From Candidatus Accumulibacter meliphilus (GTDB taxonomy: Bacteria > Pseudomonadota > Gammaproteobacteria > Burkholderiales > Rhodocyclaceae), in assembly GCA_003332265.1 (NCBI GenBank), contig QPGA01000040.1, positions 1-35,861 of the forward strand: DNA of 35,861 bases, read 5' to 3'. This document shows positions 6,861 through 14,835 of the stretch, piece by piece; the stretch's first letter is position 1; each line of letters opens with the position of its first letter. The notes under the pieces are model-generated. The model was given only the letters and a program-made list of their open reading frames with translations. It did no database searches and was not told where the DNA came from. The position numbers and the translations under genes were made by a program.

Positions 6861-9664
6861 CAGTTCACCGCCTCCTGGCTGTGCGCACGTTCGGAAAGCC
6901 GGCCGAGTCCGGACAGAACGGTGACCACGACGGTGACCACCACCACGTATACCCCGAGATCGAAGATCATTGCTGAAGCCAGTTCGAACTCGCCAATCAG
7001 CGGCAGCGAGACATGGCCGTGCGCGGTGGTCAGGAAAGGTCGACCGAAGAGCCAGCTCGCCATCCCGACGCCGACCGCCAGCAGCAGTCCTAGCGACAGC
7101 AAGCCGGCCGAATTTCGTGGCAGGCGCCGTTGCGCGAAGAGGTTGCCATTGGCCAGGTATTGCACGACCAGCGCGACGCTGGTGATAAGGCCGGCGACGA
7201 AGCCGCCGCCGGGCAGATTGTGACCGCGCAGAAAGATGTACACCGAAACGGTCAGCGTCAAGGGCAGCAGGGGGCGCACGAGCATCGAGAGGAACAGCGG
7301 GTGGGCCTCGCTCGACCACGGGCGACCATCGCTATCGTGGCTTGGCGCGGTCAGAACCAGCCGCTCGAGCAGGGCGTGTGAAGCCAGAGCGACCATCGCC
7401 AGGACGGTGACTTCGCCAAGGGTATCGAAACCACGGAAATCCACCAGGATGACATTGACGACGTTGGTGCCGCCGCCGCCGGGAACTGCTTCGCGAAGAT
7501 AGAAACCGGAGATCGTTGCGAAGGGCGCGGCGAGCATCTTCAGGGTGATCAGCATCATGCCGCCGCCGGCGAAGAAGGCCAGGAGCAGGTCGCGTCCCAG
7601 GCGACTGGCGCTGCTTCGCGGTGCTTCGCGTGCGGGAAGATAATAGAGCACCAGCAGCATCAGGATGATGGTCCCGGTTTCGACGGCCAGCTGGGTCAGA
7701 GCCAGGTCGGGTGCCGACAGGCGCACGAAGATCAGCGCTACGACCAGGCCGACGACGCCGACCAGGGTTACCGCCAGCAAGCGTTTTCGATACAGGAGTG
7801 TGCCGCCCATGCTGCCCAGCAGCAGAGCGAAAAGGGCAATGTAGGCGGCTTCGCCGGCCGGCTGGGTAGGTAGCCGGAGCGTCGCGGCCGGTCCCGAAAA
7901 GAAGGCCCAGCCACCGAGCAGCAGGATGAAGCTGAACAACAGCGCGTTGTAGCGCTGCAGAGAGCCATTGTCGAGCACTGCTACGACCCGTCGCGCAGCA
8001 GCGGCAAACAATCGGTAGACGCGCTCGAAGGCGGTGCGCGGGCGCAGGGGTGGCAGTTGCGCCTGCCAGGCGAAAAGCGGACCGCGCAGCGCGTAGATGA
8101 AAACGCCACCCGCCAGCGCCAGCAGGCTCATCATCAAGGGTCGATTGAATCCATGCCACAGCGCCAGTTCGAATGCCGGGATGGGTGCTTGCAGCGTGGC
8201 TGCCGCGGCGACGTCGAGCAGCGGCGCAACGGTCCATGCCGGGAAGACGCCGACCAGCAGGCAAAGCAGGACCAGCAGCTCTATCGGCGCGCGCATCCAG
8301 CGCGGCGGCTCGTGTGGCTGGCGCGGCAGGTCGATTGGCTCGCCGTTGAAGAAGACGTCGTGAACAAAGCGCAGGGAGTAGGCGACGGCAAGCATGCCGG
8401 CGATCGTGGCGACCAGCGGCAGGAGCCAGGAAATGGCTTCGAATTGCGGGTGACCGACCGTTTCGGCGAAGAACATCTCCTTGCTCAGGAAGCCATTCAG
8501 CAGCGGTACGCCGGCCATCGAACTGGCGGCAATGATCGCCAGGCTGGCGGTGATCGGCATGCGTTTGAACATGCCATTGACCCGGCGCATGTCGCGTGTG
8601 CCGCATTCGTGGTCGATGACCCCGGCGGCCATGAACAGCGAGGCCTTGAAGATGGCGTGGTTGATGATGTGAAAGACGCCGGCGACGATCGACAGCGGCG
8701 TATCGAGGCCGAAGAGCAGGGTGATCAGGCCCAGATGGCTGATCGTCGAGTAGGCGAGCAGGCCTTTGATGTCGTGCCGAAAAAGTGCCGTCGCTGCGGA
8801 GTAAACCAGGGTCACCGCGCCGGTGCCGCTGACCAGCCAGAACCAGGCGTCGGTACCGCCGAGCGCCGGGTGCAGGCGGGCGAGCAGGAAGACGCCGGCC
8901 TTGACCATGGTCGCCGAATGCAGGTAGGCCGATACCGGCGTCGGCGCCGACATGGCGTTCGGTAGCCAGAAGTGGAAGGGGAATTGTGCCGACTTGGTAA
9001 ACGCGCCGAGCAGGATCAGAATCAGCGTCGGTGCGTAAAGCGCGTGCGCTCGAATCTGGTCGCCGGCTGCCAGAATCACCGAAAGCTCGTAGCTGCCGGC
9101 GATATGGCCGAGCAGGAGAATGCCGGCGAGCAATGCCAGGCCACCGCCGCCGGTGACTGCCAGGGCCATGCGGGCACCGATTCGCGACTCATACTTGTCG
9201 TGGCTATAGGCGACCAGCAGGAATGACGAGAGGCTGGTGATTTCCCAGAAAACCAGCAACAAGAGCAGGTTTTCGGAAAGCACGATGCCGAGCATCGCCG
9301 CCATGAACAGCAGCAGAATCGAATAGAAGCGCCCCATGCGGTCGCTTCCCGGCAGATAGTAGAAGGCGTAGAGCACGACCAGCAAGCCAATGCCGCAGAT
9401 CAGCACGCTGAAGAGTAGCCCTAGACCATCCATGCGCAGGCTGAGGTCCAGTCCGTAGATGGGTAGCCAGGACAAGCGCGCGAGTTGCGTTTCGCCAGCG
9501 AACACCGCGGGCGCCAGCTGCAGCACCAGCGCCAGGCAGCTGCCGATCACCGCTGCTGCGGCCAGGGTTGCGGCAACGCGCCCGAAGCGCTGCAGCAGCA
9601 GCGGCAGCAGGAACGCGGCGAAGGCGGTGCCGGGAATTGCCAGGAGCAGCAGGTTCGAATTCAC
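6860..9664 (-). CDS. mrpA: Mrp Na+/H+ antiporter fused subunit A/B
   Basis: About 934 residues from GTG at 9664 (protein starts MNSNLLLLAIPG). A TTG at 9685 would add seven residues, and neither start has a strong ribosome site. The N-terminal 500 residues are NuoL-like: 'LLLLVFWEITSLSSFLLVAY', then 'FHFWLPNAMSAPTPVSAYLH' and 'SATMVKAG'. A middle domain follows with 'LLGSMGGTLLYRKRLLAVTL' and 'ALTQLAVETGTIILMLLVLY'. The last 140 residues ('YIFLRGHNLPGGGFVAGLI') are the MrpB domain, a separate gene in Bacillus but fused to A in group 2 operons such as Pseudomonas sha/mrp. This is the largest, ion-conducting subunit and the first gene of the operon. Confidence 0.94.
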   Translation of the reverse strand: MNSNLLLLAIPGTAFAAFLLPLLLQRFGRVAATLAAAAVIGSCLALVLQLAPAVFAGETQLARLSWLPIYGLDLSLRMDGLGLLFSVLICGIGLLVVLYAFYYLPGSDRMGRFYSILLLFMAAMLGIVLSENLLLLLVFWEITSLSSFLLVAYSHDKYESRIGARMALAVTGGGGLALLAGILLLGHIAGSYELSVILAAGDQIRAHALYAPTLILILLGAFTKSAQFPFHFWLPNAMSAPTPVSAYLHSATMVKAGVFLLARLHPALGGTDAWFWLVSGTGAVTLVYSAATALFRHDIKGLLAYSTISHLGLITLLFGLDTPLSIVAGVFHIINHAIFKASLFMAAGVIDHECGTRDMRRVNGMFKRMPITASLAIIAASSMAGVPLLNGFLSKEMFFAETVGHPQFEAISWLLPLVATIAGMLAVAYSLRFVHDVFFNGEPIDLPRQPHEPPRWMRAPIELLVLLCLLVGVFPAWTVAPLLDVAAAATLQAPIPAFELALWHGFNRPLMMSLLALAGGVFIYALRGPLFAWQAQLPPLRPRTAFERVYRLFAAAARRVVAVLDNGSLQRYNALLFSFILLLGGWAFFSGPAATLRLPTQPAGEAAYIALFALLLGSMGGTLLYRKRLLAVTLVGVVGLVVALIFVRLSAPDLALTQLAVETGTIILMLLVLYYLPAREAPRSSASRLGRDLLLAFFAGGGMMLITLKMLAAPFATISGFYLREAVPGGGGTNVVNVILVDFRGFDTLGEVTVLAMVALASHALLERLVLTAPSHDSDGRPWSSEAHPLFLSMLVRPLLPLTLTVSVYIFLRGHNLPGGGFVAGLITSVALVVQYLANGNLFAQRRLPRNSAGLLSLGLLLAVGVGMASWLFGRPFLTTAHGHVSLPLIGEFELASAMIFDLGVYVVVVTVVVTVLSGLGRLSERAHSQEAVN

Positions 9665-9685
9665 AAAGGTCGATCCAGGAGTCAA

Positions 9686-10036
9686 TTGTCCGGGGGTGAC
9701 TAAGAGGTGCCGAAAGTGCGACTATTACAGAAACAGCAGTCGTGCGCTTGCTTCATCTTGGCAACTTCGCCGTCCGCCAGCGTCGCAGGTTTCGGCGCGG
9801 CCCTCCATCGCTGCCGTTTCGCCGCGCAGCGACCGGTACTGCGAAGGTCCTTGCCCGGGATTATAACCGTCCGCGAAGTTGGCGGCCGACTACGCGCAGC
9901 GAGGAAGCGAGGAAGCAAGGAAGGCAGGACGCCAAAGCGGCTTTGAGTGGGCGGGGTGGCGTCATCGCGCCGAAACATTGGCCGCGTAGCCTGCCAGCTC
10001 TCCTTCGCAATGTAAACAAGACAAGAGTGCAAGCCA
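9686..10036. other. 350-bp divergent intergenic region between the mrp operon and phoU
   Basis: No convincing gene in either direction. On the minus strand there is a perfect -10 hexamer at 9860-9865, about 195 bases before mrpA. A purine-rich direct repeat (GAGGAAGC twice at 9901-9916, then a degenerate third copy) lies near the middle. I could not find a convincing Pho box (paired CTGTCAT-like repeats 11 bases apart) ahead of phoU. PhoU initiates with ATG at 10037 behind only a weak AAGAG element. Confidence 0.5.
9860..9865 (-). promoter_or_regulatory. Candidate -10 box for the mrp operon
   Basis: On the minus strand the sequence reads GGTTATAATCCCG, giving a perfect TATAAT. No good -35 is found 16-18 bases upstream (CGGCCG-like), so it would need an activator or be a weak promoter. 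It is the only consensus-quality -10 in the leader. Confidence 0.35.
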
Positions 10037-10735
10037 ATGAGCAATCATCTCAGCAAGCAGTTCGATCTTGAACTGGAACATATCCGGACTCGCATCCTGC
10101 AGATGGGGGGGCTGGTCGAAAGTCAGCTGCAGACGGCGATCGACGCCTTCAGCAGTGGTGACATCGAGGCCATGCAGCAGGTCGTCGAACGTGATCGCGA
10201 AGTGGACGCCAACGAGGTCGGCATCGACGAGGACTGCACCCTGCTGATTGCCCGTCGGCAGCCGACGGCGCGCGATCTTCGCCTGGTGATGGCCGTTTCG
10301 CGTATCGTCACCGACCTCGAGCGGATCGGCGACAAGGCGGCGAAGATTGCCAACAAGTCGCGCAAGCTGCACGCGGTTGCTTGCCAACGCATCCCACGCT
10401 TGTCCGAAATCCGGCATTGCGCACGGCTGGCCATCGAGATGTTGCAGAGTGCGCTCGACTCGCTGGCGCGCATGGATATCGATACGGCCCGCCAGGCCAT
10501 CGGCGCTGACAAGGCGATCGACGCCGCCTTCAACGCCATCCTGCGGCAATTGATTACCTACATGATCGAAGAACCGCGAACGATCAGCGAAGCGCTGGAC
10601 ATCATCTGGGTCGTGAAGGCCATCGAACGCGTCGGTGATCACGCGTCGAACATCGCCGAGAATGTCATTTACATCGTCAGCGGCGAGGATGTTCGGCACA
10701 CCGGCGCTGCGCGCATGAGAGCGGACGAGGCGTGA
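10037..10735 (+). CDS. phoU: Phosphate signalling protein PhoU
   Basis: 232 residues forming two repeated three-helix PhoU units (about 10-105 and 115-215). Each carries the metal-binding E/D-rich motif: 'DLERIGDKAAKIA' and 'AIERVGDHASNIAENVIYI'. PhoU is a cytoplasmic negative regulator that links the phosphate transporter to the PhoR kinase, keeping the Pho regulon off when phosphate is plentiful. In polyphosphate-accumulating bacteria its loss raises stored polyphosphate. Here it heads an operon with phoB and phoR rather than following pstSCAB, which is common in betaproteobacteria. The stop overlaps the GTG start of phoB (GTGA). Confidence 0.96.
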   Translation: MSNHLSKQFDLELEHIRTRILQMGGLVESQLQTAIDAFSSGDIEAMQQVVERDREVDANEVGIDEDCTLLIARRQPTARDLRLVMAVSRIVTDLERIGDKAAKIANKSRKLHAVACQRIPRLSEIRHCARLAIEMLQSALDSLARMDIDTARQAIGADKAIDAAFNAILRQLITYMIEEPRTISEALDIIWVVKAIERVGDHASNIAENVIYIVSGEDVRHTGAARMRADEA

Positions 10736-11475
10736 CAACATCGGAGACTACCAGCCTGGCGCGCGTTCTCGTCGTCGAGGACGACAAGGGTATTCAGGAA
10801 TTGCTGCGCTTCGCCCTGCTGCGCGGTGCTTACCAGCCGCTTTGCGCCGACAGCGCCGAGCACGCCGAAACCCTCCTGCGCGAGACCTTGCCGGATATTG
10901 CCCTGATCGACTGGATGCTGCCCGGCCAGTCGGGCCTGGCGCTGACCAGCAAGCTGCGCAAGGAACCACGCACGCGCAGCCTGCCGATCATCCTGCTGAC
11001 CGCTCGTGGCGAAGAGGTGGACCGCATTGCCGGGCTCGAAGGCGGCGCCGATGACTATGTCGTCAAACCCTTCAGCCCGAAAGAACTCCTGGCGCGGATA
11101 CAGGCAGTGCTGCGGCGTTGCTCGCCCGAGCATGTCAAGGGTACGCTGAGCGCTGGACCGATCACGCTCGATACGGTCAGTCACGAAGCCAGCGTCGAGG
11201 GACAGCGGATTACACTGACGCCGACGGAGTTCCGCTTGCTGCGCTTTCTGATGGCCAGCCCCGGGCGTGTCTATTCGCGTCAGCAACTGCTCGACAGCGT
11301 TTGGGGCGATCATGTCTACATCGAAGACCGCACGGTCGATATCCACATCCGGCGCCTGCGCGTCGCTCTAGGCGTGGCCGCCGAACATATGGTCGAAACC
11401 GTGCGTGGCGCGGGCTACAAGCTGTGCGCCCGGCCCGGAGCCAAGGATCACGGCCATTCGAGCACCCCCCGATGA
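10732..11475 (+). CDS. phoB: Phosphate regulon response regulator PhoB
   Basis: 247 residues from GTG at 10732. The receiver domain spans about residues 10-125: acidic pocket 'VVEDDKG', phosphoacceptor Asp in 'ALIDWMLPGQSGLALTSKL', signalling Thr in 'IILLTARGEEVDRI', and the Lys in 'DYVVKPFSPKELLARI'. The winged-helix OmpR-type domain spans about 140-235 with 'LTPTEFRLLRFLMASPGRVY' and 'RTVDIHIRRLRVALG'. 'DWMLPG', 'ARGEE' and 'KPFSPKEL' are PhoB hallmarks. Once phosphorylated by PhoR it binds Pho boxes and turns on phosphate acquisition. The N-terminus has a short extra TTSETTSLA. Confidence 0.96.
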   Translation: MTTSETTSLARVLVVEDDKGIQELLRFALLRGAYQPLCADSAEHAETLLRETLPDIALIDWMLPGQSGLALTSKLRKEPRTRSLPIILLTARGEEVDRIAGLEGGADDYVVKPFSPKELLARIQAVLRRCSPEHVKGTLSAGPITLDTVSHEASVEGQRITLTPTEFRLLRFLMASPGRVYSRQQLLDSVWGDHVYIEDRTVDIHIRRLRVALGVAAEHMVETVRGAGYKLCARPGAKDHGHSSTPR

Positions 11476-11582
11476 TGAAAGCTTTGCTCGTTTCCCCTCG
11501 CCCCGATCCTTCTCCTGCAGCGGCGGAAGGGAGTTTCGTGAGTCGCTTGCACGACTTTCACAGTAAGCTTCCGGCCGCGTGA
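11472..11582 (+). CDS. Unrecognised 36-residue ORF between phoB and phoR
   Basis: ATG at 11472 overlaps the phoB stop as ATGA. The frame runs for 36 codons (MMKALLVSPRPDPSPAAAEG, then SFVSRLHDFHSKLPAA) and its TGA overlaps the phoR start as GTGA. Because a TAA at 11564 blocks any earlier phoR start in the phoR frame, this ORF exactly fills the 103-base gap and would carry ribosomes from phoB into phoR, which has no ribosome site of its own. A strong GGAAGGGAG inside it (11526-11534) precedes an internal GTG at 11539 that would give a 14-residue version. I recognise no family. It could be a genuine microprotein, a coupling leader or the remains of something longer. Confidence 0.45.
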   Translation: MMKALLVSPRPDPSPAAAEGSFVSRLHDFHSKLPAA

Positions 11583-12889
11583 GCCGCTCTGCTGTGTGGT
11601 TTGCGAAGCTTCTGCTGCGCGGCCTGCTGCCGGTTGGCTGCTTCGCTTTACTGGCCTGGTTGAGTCATGGGCCAGCCTGGGCCTGGGCCGTCGCTGCGCT
11701 CGGTTGCACGCTGCTGGTTTGCGTGCACGCCCGGCAGTCGGCGGCGCTGGCCGCATGGCTCGACGCTCCGGAGAGCCGTGAATTCCCCAAGGCCGGCGGT
11801 GCCTGGGGCGAAATCCTGCGCCAGCTCGCTGACAAACTGGCTGACGAAAGGCGCGGCCGCGAGGAAGTCGAGGCGAGATTACTATCGTTCAGGGGAGCAA
11901 TGGACGCCGTCCCCGATGGGCTGGTGATTCTCGACGCTGACCATCGTATCCAGTGGAGCAATCGGGCCGCAGGCGCGCATCTGGGAATCCGCTTGCCGCG
12001 CGATAACGGCGTGATCATCGAGCATCTGGTGCGTACGCCAGGTTTCGCCGAGTACCTGGCCAGTCCCGACGCGCATAACCCTTTCGCTCTGCAGGCGCCG
12101 GCGGCACGAACGCGCATCTACACCATTCGGGTTGTTCCGCTCGGTGACGCCAACAAGCTGCTGGTCAGCCTGGACGTGACCGATGCCCGGCGCGTCGAAT
12201 CGATGCGCAGCACCTTTGTCGCCAATGTCTCTCACGAACTGCGCACGCCCCTGACCGTGGTCAGTGGCTTTCTCGAGTATTTTACCGACGATGGGGCGCT
12301 GGACGCCGAGCAGCGCAGGCAATTCGCGCGGCGGATGAGTGAGCAGACGGCGCGTATGTTGACTCTCGTCGATGACCTGCTGACGCTGTCGCGGCTGGAA
12401 GCAGAGGACGCGCCAGCGAGCGAAGAGGCGGTCGATATGGCTGCGCTGCTGGAGCAACTGCGCACCGAAGGGGAAAGTCTCAGCGACGGCCGGCATCGCC
12501 TCGAAGTGATTTGCCAGGGGCCGGCCTTGCGTGGCAATCGCAAGGAGCTGCACAGCGCTTTTGGCAACCTGGTGTCGAATGCCATCCGCTACACGCCAGC
12601 AGGCGGCGAGATCATCATCGAGTGGGCGGTGCGCGACGGGGCAGGCGTTTTTTCGGTTCGCGATTCCGGTGTCGGTGAGATCGGAAGACATTTGCCACGC
12701 CTGACGGAACGCTTTTACCGGGTCGACCGCGGCCGTTCGCGTGACACCGGCGGTACCGGTCTCGGTCTGGCGATCGTCAAGCACATTCTCTTGCGTCATC
12801 AGGCGAGCTTGAGCATCGCGTCGGAAGTCGGTACAGGCAGCACCTTTAATGCAGTCTTTCCGGACTGGCGCTTGCCGCCGTGGAAGTGA
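11579..12889 (+). CDS. phoR: Phosphate regulon sensor histidine kinase PhoR
   Basis: 436 residues from GTG at 11579. Two N-terminal membrane helices (about 8-28 and 32-50) are followed by a PhoR-type linker and PAS domain (about 105-205, 'FRGAMDAVPDGLVILDADHR'). The H-box is 'FVANVSHELRTPLTVVSGFL' (His219). The ATPase domain has N-box 'FGNLVSNAIRYTPAG' and 'GGTGLGLAIVKHILLRH', with the PhoR-specific 'HLPRLTERFYRVDRGRSRDT'. It senses phosphate status with PhoU and phosphorylates PhoB. Oddity: the G1 box reads D-S-G-V-G-E-I-G-R-H where the family has D-x-G-x-G-I-x-x-x-H. The altered residues coincide with an 11-base match to the Illumina adapter start (12678-12688). Confidence 0.95.
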   Translation: MSRSAVWFAKLLLRGLLPVGCFALLAWLSHGPAWAWAVAALGCTLLVCVHARQSAALAAWLDAPESREFPKAGGAWGEILRQLADKLADERRGREEVEARLLSFRGAMDAVPDGLVILDADHRIQWSNRAAGAHLGIRLPRDNGVIIEHLVRTPGFAEYLASPDAHNPFALQAPAARTRIYTIRVVPLGDANKLLVSLDVTDARRVESMRSTFVANVSHELRTPLTVVSGFLEYFTDDGALDAEQRRQFARRMSEQTARMLTLVDDLLTLSRLEAEDAPASEEAVDMAALLEQLRTEGESLSDGRHRLEVICQGPALRGNRKELHSAFGNLVSNAIRYTPAGGEIIIEWAVRDGAGVFSVRDSGVGEIGRHLPRLTERFYRVDRGRSRDTGGTGLGLAIVKHILLRHQASLSIASEVGTGSTFNAVFPDWRLPPWK

Positions 12890-12916
12890 GCTCCGGCGCG
12901 AACGGATTTCCTGCCC

Positions 12917-12931
12917 ATGCGCGCAGCGCAT
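12917..12931. terminator. Short hairpin between convergent phoR and the lipoprotein gene
   Basis: ATGCGC-GCA-GCGCAT is a perfect 6-bp stem in the 63-base gap between the two convergent genes. There is no T-run on either side, so it is at best a weak or Rho-assisted terminator. Confidence 0.25.
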
Positions 12932-12952
12932 CGGCGTGCCTGGATTTCGGGA

Positions 12953-14116
12953 TTAGCCGCCGCCTGGGAAATCGGCGGGCAATGGCTGCGTCGGGTAGTC
13001 ACCGTCGTCGACTGGCGTGTTGCCGGGGATCTCGGGCGCCCACAGCGCCGGTCCGAATGGCCTGAGTTCCGCTCTTGTGCTGGCGAGACCGCGCTCGATC
13101 TGCTCAGCAATGTGGTAAATGCCGGCCAGCACACCGCTCGCCGGATCTTCCACCAGCTGCCGCCACATTTCCTCCTGCGCTACATCCAGGGTCTCGCGTA
13201 GCTGCGCTTCCAGCGCCGGCTTTTCCTGAGCGTGCGCGATGGCACCGAAACCGGCTGCTCCCAGCGAGACGACGATTCCGGCGACGCCACCAAGGGCGGC
13301 AGCGGCAGCGCTGGCGCCGCTTTTGATCGCCAACTGGTCCATGAGGCTTTCTGCGGCGCGTTCGGCGATCGGCGACAGCCGCGCGTCCGACGGCCCGGCG
13401 CCGAAGCCCGCACGCCGCTCGCGCAGATGCTCCAGCAAGCTTGCATAGGCCGGCAGGGCGGCAATGGGGTCGCTGTAAACGAGGCGATAGAGCGAAGCGT
13501 TCTGCGCGCCAGGTGTCGCGGCAGCAATCGCCGGAATGGCCTGCAGCCGGTGCTCGAATTGGGCCGTCGGTACGTCGTAGCGTCGCGGGATACCCTGCAG
13601 TTGTTCGGCCAGCAGCTTGACATACAGGCTCGTCGCTTGTTCGCTGACCGCGTTCGGGTCCACTTCCTCCGCCGCTGGTTCGAGGACGCGCTCCTGGTAC
13701 TCTTCCTGCAGATAGGCGGCCAGGCGTCGTACGGCCGGATCGTCCCCCCCGTCGTCCCCGTCCTCATCCCCCATCTTGTACCAGGCCACTTTGATTGACA
13801 GCCATTGCTGGGTCCAATAGCCGGTATACCAGGGGATGAAATCTTCCTCGCCGAGTTCGCGCACTCGGCGCATCCATCCGTCCATGAGGCCGTGCGCGTA
13901 GTTTTCAGCCGCTTCTTGTGCGGCCAGCGAGGCGCTGGCAATGTCGTGATCGACCTGCTGCCAGGTCGTCGCAGATACGTGGACGGTAGAATCACCTTCA
14001 GGCGAACGTTCGGGAGCCGCACATCCGGCCAGGGACAGCAGCAGTGCGACGACCAGGGCATGGGTCGCCAGGAGCCGGGTCCTGTAGTATGAAGTCTGCA
14101 CCTTGTTCTTGATCAC
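12953..14116 (-). CDS. Putative lipoprotein of unknown function
   Basis: 387 residues. The N-terminus has a basic region, a hydrophobic core 'ALVVALLLSLAGC' and a lipobox L-A-G-C with the acylated Cys at 32, so the mature protein should be membrane-anchored by lipid. An acidic loop 'GDEDGDDGGDDP' lies near 116-127. Residues about 266-296 ('SGASAAAAALGGVAGIVVSL' and on) form a Gly/Ala-rich hydrophobic segment that could cross or insert into a membrane. The remainder is helical and includes 'WYTGYWTQQWLSIKVAWYKM'. I do not recognise a named family. It converges with phoR and diverges from the ecotin gene. The C-terminus is Pro/Gly-rich. Confidence 0.8.
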   Translation of the reverse strand: MIKNKVQTSYYRTRLLATHALVVALLLSLAGCAAPERSPEGDSTVHVSATTWQQVDHDIASASLAAQEAAENYAHGLMDGWMRRVRELGEEDFIPWYTGYWTQQWLSIKVAWYKMGDEDGDDGGDDPAVRRLAAYLQEEYQERVLEPAAEEVDPNAVSEQATSLYVKLLAEQLQGIPRRYDVPTAQFEHRLQAIPAIAAATPGAQNASLYRLVYSDPIAALPAYASLLEHLRERRAGFGAGPSDARLSPIAERAAESLMDQLAIKSGASAAAAALGGVAGIVVSLGAAGFGAIAHAQEKPALEAQLRETLDVAQEEMWRQLVEDPASGVLAGIYHIAEQIERGLASTRAELRPFGPALWAPEIPGNTPVDDGDYPTQPLPADFPGGG

Positions 14117-14167
14117 CCTTTTGCGCGCGGCGGGACGGGGGCTTTCTCAGCGCTCGTCGCTGCTGCA

Positions 14168-14173
14168 ATTATA
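14168..14173 (-). promoter_or_regulatory. Candidate -10 box for the lipoprotein gene
   Basis: The minus strand reads GACTATAATTGC, a perfect TATAAT 52 bases upstream of the lipoprotein start. No recognisable TTGACA lies at the right distance, so the promoter assignment is tentative. Confidence 0.38.
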
Positions 14174-14269
14174 GTCGGCGAACAAGCTTGGCCGGACGCC
14201 GGGATTCCCGCGGACGGGGAAGCAGTGGCTGTCCGGCTGTCACCTAAGGATTTGCTCCGAGGAGAGGAA

Positions 14270-14752
14270 GTGAACACGCTTCGTTTACTGGCCGTGCTGT
14301 GCCTGTTTTTCGTTTTGCCCAATGTTCAGGCTGTGGACAACCTGAAAGCGTTTCCCGCGGCTGAGCAGGGAATGGTTCGCCATGTTCTGCAGCTCCCGCA
14401 GCAGGAACAGGCAGAGGAAGCCGACTTGAAGGTCGAACTGGTCGTCGGCAAAATGGCCGAGGTCGACGCGGGGAATCGCTATTTCTTCAGCGGTCGGATT
14501 TCCACGGAAACGATCAGCGGCTGGGGATTCCCGCGCTACATCGTCAGCCAGTTTGGCCCATTGGCAGGCACTCTGATGGCGATCAATCCGGACGCGCCGA
14601 AAGTCCGGCGCTTTATCAGCCTCGGTGGCGAACCCTATCTCATCCGCTACAACAGTCGCTTGCCGATCGTGGTTTACGCGCCCGAAGGCGTCGAAGTCCG
14701 TTATCGACTATGGCGAGCCAGCCCCGAGGCGGCCGTGATCGACAGGGGCTGA
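14270..14752 (+). CDS. eco: Ecotin-like periplasmic serine protease inhibitor
   Basis: 160 residues from GTG at 14270, directly behind GAGGAGAGGAA. A signal peptide (MNTLRLLAVLCLFFVLPNVQ, cut after A21) leads into an ecotin fold: 'LKAFPAAEQGMVRHVLQLP', 'LKVELVVGKMAEVD', 'ISGWGFPRYIV', and 'LIRYNSRLPIVVYAPEGVEV' followed by RYRLW. Ecotin dimers sit in the periplasm and block trypsin-, chymotrypsin- and elastase-like proteases. The reactive loop here reads G-T-L-M-A-I-N-P, placing Leu where E. coli has the P1 Met84. Both cysteines of the E. coli disulfide (Cys50 and Cys87) are replaced (by Ala and Ile on my alignment), so the loop is not cross-linked. Family membership is firm; the inhibition range is inferred. 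Confidence 0.92.
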   Translation: MNTLRLLAVLCLFFVLPNVQAVDNLKAFPAAEQGMVRHVLQLPQQEQAEEADLKVELVVGKMAEVDAGNRYFFSGRISTETISGWGFPRYIVSQFGPLAGTLMAINPDAPKVRRFISLGGEPYLIRYNSRLPIVVYAPEGVEVRYRLWRASPEAAVIDRG

Positions 14753-14786
14753 GCAGCTACAGTGCGCAAGTGATCGTCCAAGCGAC

Positions 14787-14832
14787 TTGTAATTTCTTTT
14801 CCGGAGTGTAAACTTTCCTGAAAAGGAGAGTT
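14787..14832 (+). promoter_or_regulatory. Promoter and operator-like dyad of the toxin-antitoxin operon
   Basis: TTGTAA (14787-14792) and TAAACT (14809-14814) are 16 bases apart, giving a moderate sigma-70 promoter. Overlapping the -10 and reaching the AGGAG ribosome site is an inverted repeat, AACTTTCC - TGAAAA - GGAGAGTT (14811-14832, 7 of 8 pairs). This position suits autorepression by the antitoxin, as in other Xre/RES modules. Binding is inferred. Confidence 0.5.
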
Positions 14833-14835
14833 GCG

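Noticed and set aside
7332-8606. A 424-codon minus-strand ORF
   Set aside because: It lies wholly inside mrpA in another frame, is Arg/Ala-rich and has no domain pattern; high GC makes such long shadow frames common.
8057-8965. A 302-codon plus-strand ORF opposite mrpA
   Set aside because: It is antisense to intact conserved mrpA, with no recognisable motif and a composition typical of antisense frames in GC-rich DNA.
3922-9685. Mrp cluster considered as part of complex I or a formate hydrogenlyase
   Set aside because: No NuoB/C/D/I or hydrogenase subunits; the E, F, G subunits and the fused MrpB domain identify an Mrp antiporter.
9901-9930. GAGGAAGC repeats as possible PhoB binding boxes
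   Set aside because: The sequence bears no likeness to CTGTCAT-type Pho half-sites and the period is 8 rather than 11.
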